10,915 bases of DNA from NCBI GenBank assembly GCA_026770585.1, contig MU646704.1, forward strand, positions 279,372 to 290,286, written 5' to 3'. Made by a program: the position numbers and the translations under genes. The stretch's first letter is position 1. Each line of letters begins with the position of its first letter. Source of the DNA: Baffinella frigidus. Lineage: Eukaryota; Cryptophyceae; Cryptomonadales; Baffinellaceae. A model generated the notes under the pieces. It saw nothing but the letters and a program-made list of their open reading frames with translations, searched no databases and had not been told where the DNA came from. Positions 6,946 through 10,915 of the stretch are shown here, piece by piece.

Positions 6946-7093
6946 AAGCTAACGCCAGCGGACCCCTTAGCCTACGGTAGGAACCCCCCCTCCCTCTACG
7001 ACGTTTAAAACAAAAAGGCCTTTAAAAGTCGTAGGAAGGGGGCTCCTACCGTAGGCAATCCGTAGGCTCTAAGTACCTCGCTGGCGTTAGCTT
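6946..7093. mobile_element. 148-bp foldback element with CCTACSGTAGG in both arms
   Basis: AAGCTAACGCCAGCG (6946-6960) and CGCTGGCGTTAGCTT (7079-7093) are perfect reverse complements. Further in, CCTACGGTAGGAACCCCCC and CTCTACGAC pair with GTCGTAGGAAGGGGG and CTCCTACCGTAGG. No ORF. Confidence 0.85.
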
Positions 7094-7251
7094 TTCAGAT
7101 GAGGAAGCGTTTCCGTCTGATGAGCGGAACGTGCCACTGGGTTCACAGTTTTGGGTATCGGATTTGAGGTTCAGGGTTCAGGATTGTGTGGCTTGCCGAC
7201 TCTTGGTGGAACCTAGTGCTACACATTTTGCGTACTAGGAGTGAGCTATTT

Positions 7252-7480
7252 CTGAACCCCAAATCTTAAACCCTGAACTCCAAACCCTAAACCCTAAACC
7301 TCAAACATTCCAAATCCTAAACCCTGAACCCCACACCCTAACCCCTGAACCCCAAACCCTAAGCCCCAACCCCTAACACCCAATCTCTAGACCCTGAACC
7401 CTGAACCCCAAACCCCAAAGCATAACCCCCAAACCCTCACCCCCAACGAGAAACCCCAAACCCTGAACCCGAACCCTCAA
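7252..7480 (-). repeat. Long degenerate telomere-like array (CCCTAAA/CCCTGAA type)
   Basis: About 25 units of CCCTAAA, CCCTGAA, CCCCAAA and AACCCC types; the complementary strand gives GGGTTTAGGG/GGGTTCAGGG. A short opposite-strand piece (GGTTCAGGGTTCAGG) lies at 7168-7182. Too degenerate for a living telomere; an interstitial relic or an independent satellite. Confidence 0.8.
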
Positions 7481-7561
7481 GCAGGACGCGCGCACAAAGA
7501 AGCTATCAGGCACAGGGGGCAAATCCTCCGCTGCGCCTTCCGGTCCGCCCTCCTTTGCTAT

Positions 7562-7675
7562 CCCACACAACGGACTTCGAAGGGATGTCGAATAACCCTT
7601 AAGCGATAAGGCCTACGACCCTACGGTAGGCAATCCGTAGGGACTTAGGGGGGGTTCCTACGGACAAGGTAACGG
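7562..7675 (+). mobile_element. CCACACAGCGG-family MITE, copy 3, right end missing
   Basis: CCCACACAACGGACTTCGAA, AATAACCCTTAAGCGATAAG, CCCTACGGTAGGCAATCCGT and GGTTCCTACGGACAAGGTAA follow the family order, then similarity stops after AACGG with no right TIR. Truncated or interrupted copy. Confidence 0.75.
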
Positions 7676-7763
7676 CCCTCCTCATTGACACGTATTGATT
7701 TGATTCGAGAGAGGAATGCACGGCGCAGAAATGTGGCGAGGCTGGGAAAACATCTGGGGACTG

Positions 7764-7974
7764 CCACTCGAGGCTGGAAGAGGAAGTATTTTAAATGTGG
7801 GGTTGTTAAATTTAGTGCCAGTCACGGTCAGGCTTGGTCACGTAGCTGGGGGGGATTCCCAGCTACGTGACCAAACGCCCCTATTTGTGTGAAATTTACT
7901 ACGCATATCTTCCCCCCCCTTCACTTGTAAAAGACACCATGTTTTAAAATAGTCACATTTCTAGCCTCGAGTGG
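7764..7974. mobile_element. 211-bp foldback element with central GGTCACGTAGC hairpin
   Basis: Ends CCACTCGAGGCTGGAAG and, reversed, CTAGCCTCGAGTGG, with AGTATTTTAAA/TTTTAAAATAG continuing the arms. The centre TTGGTCACGTAGCTGGG / CCCAGCTACGTGACCAA is a perfect 17-bp hairpin. On the minus strand a GTAGTAAATTTCACAC block precedes TTTGGTCACGTAGCT, as in the elements at 6079 and 9362. 7975-8149 shows no gene. Confidence 0.85.
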
Positions 7975-8224
7975 TGCGCCAGCGGCTTCCCTCCCCAAGA
8001 ACTTCCTTTGCGATCTCAGGGGCGGGGTGTGTGCTATCGTAGCGCTATATCCAGGCCAGGCGAGCAAAGTGGTGATTCAAACGATAGGCAAATCCTCTGC
8101 GCCCGCCGGTCCGCTCTCATACCCATTGAGTGCCTGTAGGCGCATACGCCCTACGGTAGGGCCCTAGGACCTGCCTAGGGCGAGTTAGGGTGAATATTCA
8201 CCGTATGTGCACTTGAGGGGTACC

Positions 8225-8500
8225 CTAAATTATCTTGGTGGCAGACATGAGTAGGAGGGGCAGACCAGCGTCTTTGCTATCTGAGGGAAAGCTCCAGTTG
8301 CCCTATCGAAGCGGTTGTTTGAATTTCATCTCGGACCATGCCAGAATCTGTCCTGATGAAAAGGCGTAACATAGCACCATTTGATGCCTAAAATAGCATA
8401 TACACCCTTGTCTTCCGCGTGGGGATCCTAAGATCGCGGGACAGGTTCTGTCTTGGTTCGAAATTAAATTAGGACGCTGGGAGGCGCGCGCGCGAGCGGT
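8225..8500. other. No gene; short shared repeat segment
   Basis: GATGCCTAAAATAGCATAT (8383-8401) is the reverse complement of 5693-5711. CAGAATCTGTCCTG (8343) and, inverted, GGGACAGGTTCTGTC (8439) may be worn TIRs of a foldback that holds it. A GCGCGCGCG run ends the region. Confidence 0.4.
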
Positions 8501-8504
8501 GTTT

Positions 8505-8655
8505 GATTTCGGTTATTTGAATGCGGATTCGGCTATTTGATGCGAGAATTTGAATGAGGATTCGGGTATTTCATTCTGATATTTGAATGCGAATTCGGGT
8601 ATTTGATTCGGGTATTTGAATGAGGATTCGGGTATTTGATTCGGGTATTTGACTG
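8505..8655 (+). repeat. GGATTCGGGTATTTGA tandem repeat
   Basis: Imperfect units of ATTCGGGTATTTGAATGAGG and a shorter ATTCGGGTATTTG form, about eight in all, becoming more regular toward the right. Confidence 0.8.
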
Positions 8656-8680
8656 AGGAAGCACCAGGAAGCTAGGAGGC

Positions 8681-8775
8681 GCGGGAGAGGGGGGGGAGGG
8701 GGGAGGGGGAGAGAGAAGGGGAGAGGGAGGGAGGGAGGGAGGAAGAGAGGGAGGGAGGGAGGGAGGAAGAGAGGG
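8681..8775 (+). repeat. Polypurine tract, (GGGA)n and GGAAGAGA units
   Basis: About 95 nt of nearly uninterrupted G/A. Many G-triplets and mirror symmetry allow G-quadruplex or triplex (H-DNA) formation (inference). Confidence 0.85.
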
Positions 8776-8890
8776 ATAGCACCCTACTCAGAACCGAAAA
8801 TGCAATTTTATTTGCGCTACGCGTGAAACACGTTTTTTTTTTGCAGGTTTGGCCAACCCGCGGTACATATACCTACAACTTCAGATAAAT

Positions 8891-9074
8891 AGAGCTATTC
8901 CGGTTGGACTTGTCGCGTTTTCGAATTCGAGATTTCAAGATTTCAGACTTCAAAAAGGTTTTAAAGGTCGTAAAACGTTTTAAATACACCGTTTCAAATC
9001 GCATGGTACAAATGAAGTCTGATATTCTCAAATCCCAAATTCGAAAACGCGACAAGTCCTACCGGAATAGCTCT
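8891..9074. mobile_element. 184-bp foldback element with ~62-bp arms
   Basis: AGAGCTATTCCGGTTGGACT at the left mirrors AGTCCTACCGGAATAGCTCT-type sequence reversed at the right, and the pairing continues through GTCGCGTTTTCGAATT and a TCAGACTTCA end with only a few mismatches, leaving a ~60-nt loop. A TA flanks both tips (8890-8891 and 9074-9075). The open frames here on both strands are products of the palindrome. Confidence 0.9.
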
Positions 9075-9095
9075 ACTGCAATTGAACGTCGGGCG

Positions 9096-9198
9096 AGTTG
9101 ACGTGGGGTGTACTTAAGTCAAAAATTGCTCACCGTAAGTCAAATATTTTTCGACGCAAGTCAACTATCGCAAGTTAAGTTGACGTGGGGTGCACGTG
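9096..9198 (+). repeat. AAGTCAA tandem units between two AGTTGACGTGGGGTG copies
   Basis: AGTTGACGTGGGGTG at 9096-9110 and 9178-9192 flank three ~20-bp units, each with TAAGTCAA or CAAGTCAA. A CACGTG (9193-9198) follows. Confidence 0.65.
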
Positions 9199-9272
9199 CA
9201 GGTGAGAAGCAAGGGGGGTCGTCGAGCGAACAATCGAAACTGGACCGCCTCGCCAAGGCCGGTACTCTACCT

Positions 9273-9357
9273 GACGGACTATTCCTAAGTTGATGTTCTG
9301 GGTGTGCGGTACAAATCTGTGAACTTTGGAGCGAAAACGCGCAAAGGCCGGTACTCC
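9273..9357 (+). repeat. ~85-bp dispersed direct repeat, copy 1
   Basis: GACGGACTATTCCTAAGTTG, ATGTTCTGGGTGTGCGGTAC, AACTTTGGAGCGAAAACG and GGCCGGTACTC. It abuts the left end of MITE A copy 2. Confidence 0.8.
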
Positions 9358-9361
9358 CATA

Positions 9362-9542
9362 CGAGAATGCTAGAGGGGCCTATTTTAAATCAATGTGATT
9401 TTAAAAGTGGGCATTTGTGTAGTAACTTTCGTTGATTGGTCACGTAACTAGCCATATATCGGCCAGTAACGAGGTCGGAACATCTTATCCTGGTACCAAT
9501 GTTTACAACCCCACATGTAAATAGGTTCCTGCAGCATTCTCG
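9362..9542 (+). mobile_element. MITE family A, copy 2
   Basis: TIRs CGAGAATGCTAGAGGGGCCT and, reversed, at 9520-9542 (GCATTCTCG tip). Same length and internal blocks as copy 1 in the opposite orientation. Contains TTTGTGTAGTAACTTTC and TTGGTCACGTAACT. Non-coding. Confidence 0.85.
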
Positions 9543-9556
9543 AGTGGTCATCCAGA

Positions 9557-9641
9557 CCGACTATTCCTAAGTTGATGTTCTTGGTGTGCGGTACAAACCT
9601 GTCAACTTTGGAGCGAAAACGAGCCCAGGCTGGTACTCTCC
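9557..9641 (+). repeat. ~85-bp dispersed direct repeat, copy 2
   Basis: Same blocks as 9273-9357, with GTCAACTTTGGAGCGAAAAC and AGCCCAGGCTGGTACTCTC. It is followed directly by the CCACACAGCGG element at 9642. Confidence 0.8.
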
Positions 9642-9800
9642 CCACACAGCGGACTTCGAATGGGGTTTGAATAACCCCTAAGCGATAAGACCTAGGACCC
9701 TACGGTAGGCAACCCGTAGAGACATAGGGGGTCCTACGGATAAGGTAACGGAAAGGTGGCCCGATTTGGGCCGAAAATCCCTTGGTAGCCCGCCGTGTGG
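9642..9800 (+). mobile_element. CCACACAGCGG-family MITE, copy 4
   Basis: CCACACAGCGGACTTCGAA at the left, and CCCTTGGTAGCCCGCCGTGT ending in GG at the right. The middle contains CCCTACGGTAGGCAACCCGT, GGTCCTACGGATAAGGTAAC and GGCCCGATTTGGGCC. The most complete copy, 159 bp. Confidence 0.85.
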
Positions 9801-9845
9801 CTCTTCCTCAGTTGATCTGGGCTCCTCAATAACTTCATAGTACCT

Positions 9846-9931
9846 GGATCTGGTTTTAGATTCGTAAAGTGGCTCGTTCTGGTACAAATAATAAAACTAA
9901 CGGGGCTACAAGTCACTCTAAAACCAGATCC
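9846..9931. repeat. 15-bp inverted repeat, 86-bp span
   Basis: GGATCTGGTTTTAGA (9846-9860) and TCTAAAACCAGATCC (9917-9931) are perfect reverse complements. CTCAGT at about 9808 and ACTGAGGCAGAGCTAG at 10215-10230 may mark a larger worn element. Confidence 0.6.
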
Positions 9932-10248
9932 AATCACTATTAAACTGCATATAGATACTCGTTGTACTGGAGCGTTGGTACCGAGTACTGGTCTAAATGT
10001 ACTGAATGCGCAGCCCCGCTTACCGCGCCAGGTCGTAAGTCGGATTTTCATTTTACTACACCATCTACGGGTAAAGTTGATTCTCACCAGGGAAACACGC
10101 CAAAAGTGTTGGGAATTGGAGCCCTTCGTGGGCGCTACAATGTTTTTTTGTACCACGAAACACTTTTAGCGCGAAACGTTGCGTGTGAAATTTCCACTTG
10201 TGACACGGCGTGGACTGAGGCAGAGCTAGTACGCTAACTCTGCCCCGT
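9932..10248. other. No gene; worn repeat DNA
   Basis: Open frames here are short and without family resemblance. CCAGGTCGTAAGTCGGATTTTC (10028 onward) and GCGAAACGTTGCG (10171-10183) resemble parts of 225-265. CAAAAGTGTT (10101) pairs with AACACTTTT (10159-10167). ACTGAGGCAGAGCTAG (10215-10230) matches the end of the element at 6079-6364. Confidence 0.4.
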
Positions 10249-10325
10249 TGACCGACTATTCTTAAGTTGATGTTCTGGGCGTGCTGTACAAATCTGTCAA
10301 CTTTGGAGCGAAAACGAGCCCAGGC
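10249..10325 (+). repeat. ~80-bp dispersed direct repeat, copy 3
   Basis: GACCGACTATTCTTAAGTTG through GTCAACTTTGGAGCGAAAAC and AGCCCAGGCT, near-identical to copy 2 but ending before GGTACTC. A piece of the same sequence (CAGCTTTGGAGCGAAAGTCA) is at about 6617. Confidence 0.8.
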
Positions 10326-10453
10326 TCACCAAGTTAGTGCGTCCAAATAGTCGATTTGGAGACAGAGCTAGGTACTCACCACTGCCGCCCTTGGCCTTGG
10401 TTTAAAATGTACAAGTGCCGTAAAACGTTGTTTAGAGCCGTTTTTAAGGGGCG

Positions 10454-10494
10454 TGGTCACGTGACCCGCAAATAGATCGCGGGTCACGTGACCA
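10454..10494. repeat. Hairpin with two CACGTG sites
   Basis: TGGTCACGTGACCCGC and GCGGGTCACGTGACCA are perfect 16-bp reverse complements around a 9-nt loop. Each arm contains GTCACGTGAC, a full E-box palindrome. A TAACGTGACCAGCCCC follows at 10512. Confidence 0.85.
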
Positions 10495-10607
10495 TCCAAC
10501 CTTCTCGCTTGTAACGTGACCAGCCCCGTACAAACCTGGACGCGAGGGTACAACCCGACATTTAAACAAGAGGCACGGTCAGCCTTCACTGGCCTCGCGC
10601 CCCCTAG

Positions 10608-10646
10608 CCACTCGGTGGGCTTCGAGGGTGTCGGGTTTGAATTTGG
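10608..10646 (+). repeat. Possible fragment of the CCACACAGCGG family
   Basis: CCACTCGGTGGGCTTCGAGG then GTTTGAATTT resembles the left end of the family (CCACACAGCGGACTTCGAAGG...TTCGAATAA). No other family parts follow. 10647-10793 shows no gene. Confidence 0.35.
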
Positions 10647-10790
10647 AGCTGGATTCTGGGGTGTTACGTAACCGAATTTACAGCAGAAAATCCCTCAAGT
10701 TACTTATCTCTGGGCAAGTTGACTTTTGTTGAAAGGTCCGCAGTCCACCGTGTGGGCAGGGGTTGTTTGCACCTCAGGGTTTAGGCAAGC

Positions 10791-10915
<125 letters not shown>

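Noticed and set aside
8873-9101. Similar open frames on both strands (about 60 codons each)
   Set aside because: Both arise from the arms of the palindromic element at 8891-9074, so the two proteins look alike for that reason.
9734-10156. 140-codon minus-strand frame, the longest in the right half
   Set aside because: Starts and ends within repeats (including the MITE at 9642-9800); no recognisable motif or codon bias.

Overview
The window looks like nuclear DNA of a microbial eukaryote, most likely an alga. Genes are split by GT-AG introns, GC-rich exons sit in mixed-composition non-coding DNA, degenerate TTTAGGG-type 7-mers (plant/green-alga-like telomere repeat) are scattered about, and small foldback elements are very dense. 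I cannot name the species. Nothing bacterial, viral or organellar is visible: no Shine-Dalgarno-led ORFs, operons, tRNA, rRNA or CRISPR.

Layout. (1) Positions about 4391 to 1, minus strand: one gene, cut by the left window edge, whose exons I rebuilt by eye. It encodes a basic helix-loop-helix (bHLH) transcription factor. Reading 5' to 3' on the minus strand: a tiny first coding exon (4391-4381), a large Gln/Gly/Met-rich exon (4271-3728) with a ten-residue polyQ, an acidic-then-basic linker exon (2692-2625), the exon with the DNA-binding basic region and helix 1 (1620-1527), the exon with the loop and helix 2 (453-349), and the start of a further exon (56-1). All phases join without a frameshift. 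The ORFs that can be called directly in the window do not show this gene, because it is cut into short exons; the longest plus-strand ORF (3215-4510) is an antisense shadow.

(2) Within this gene, two exons have been copied locally. A near-copy of the helix-2 exon (667-590) keeps acceptor, frame and phase. The first ~30 bp of the basic-region exon, with its AG acceptor, recurs four more times (1729-2152) between GGGGCCCC minisatellite units. Two long foldbacks, a 175-bp MITE and a repeat fragment also sit in the introns.

(3) Positions about 4.6-10.9 kb: I find no supportable protein-coding gene. This part is a mosaic of foldback/MITE-like elements with terminal inverted repeats of 15-62 bp, a TIR family present in at least four copies (one apparently nested), direct repeats of ~80 bp, nine copies of the quasi-palindrome CCTACSGTAGG, telomere-like arrays, a polypurine tract and a terminal (TA)n run.

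How it fits together. The protein's basic region carries the His/Glu/Arg pattern that reads CACGTG. Several foldbacks in the flanking DNA carry CACGTG or CACGTA at their centres. That link is only suggestive. The most interesting points are the exon duplications inside the bHLH and the common core shared by foldbacks with different ends.
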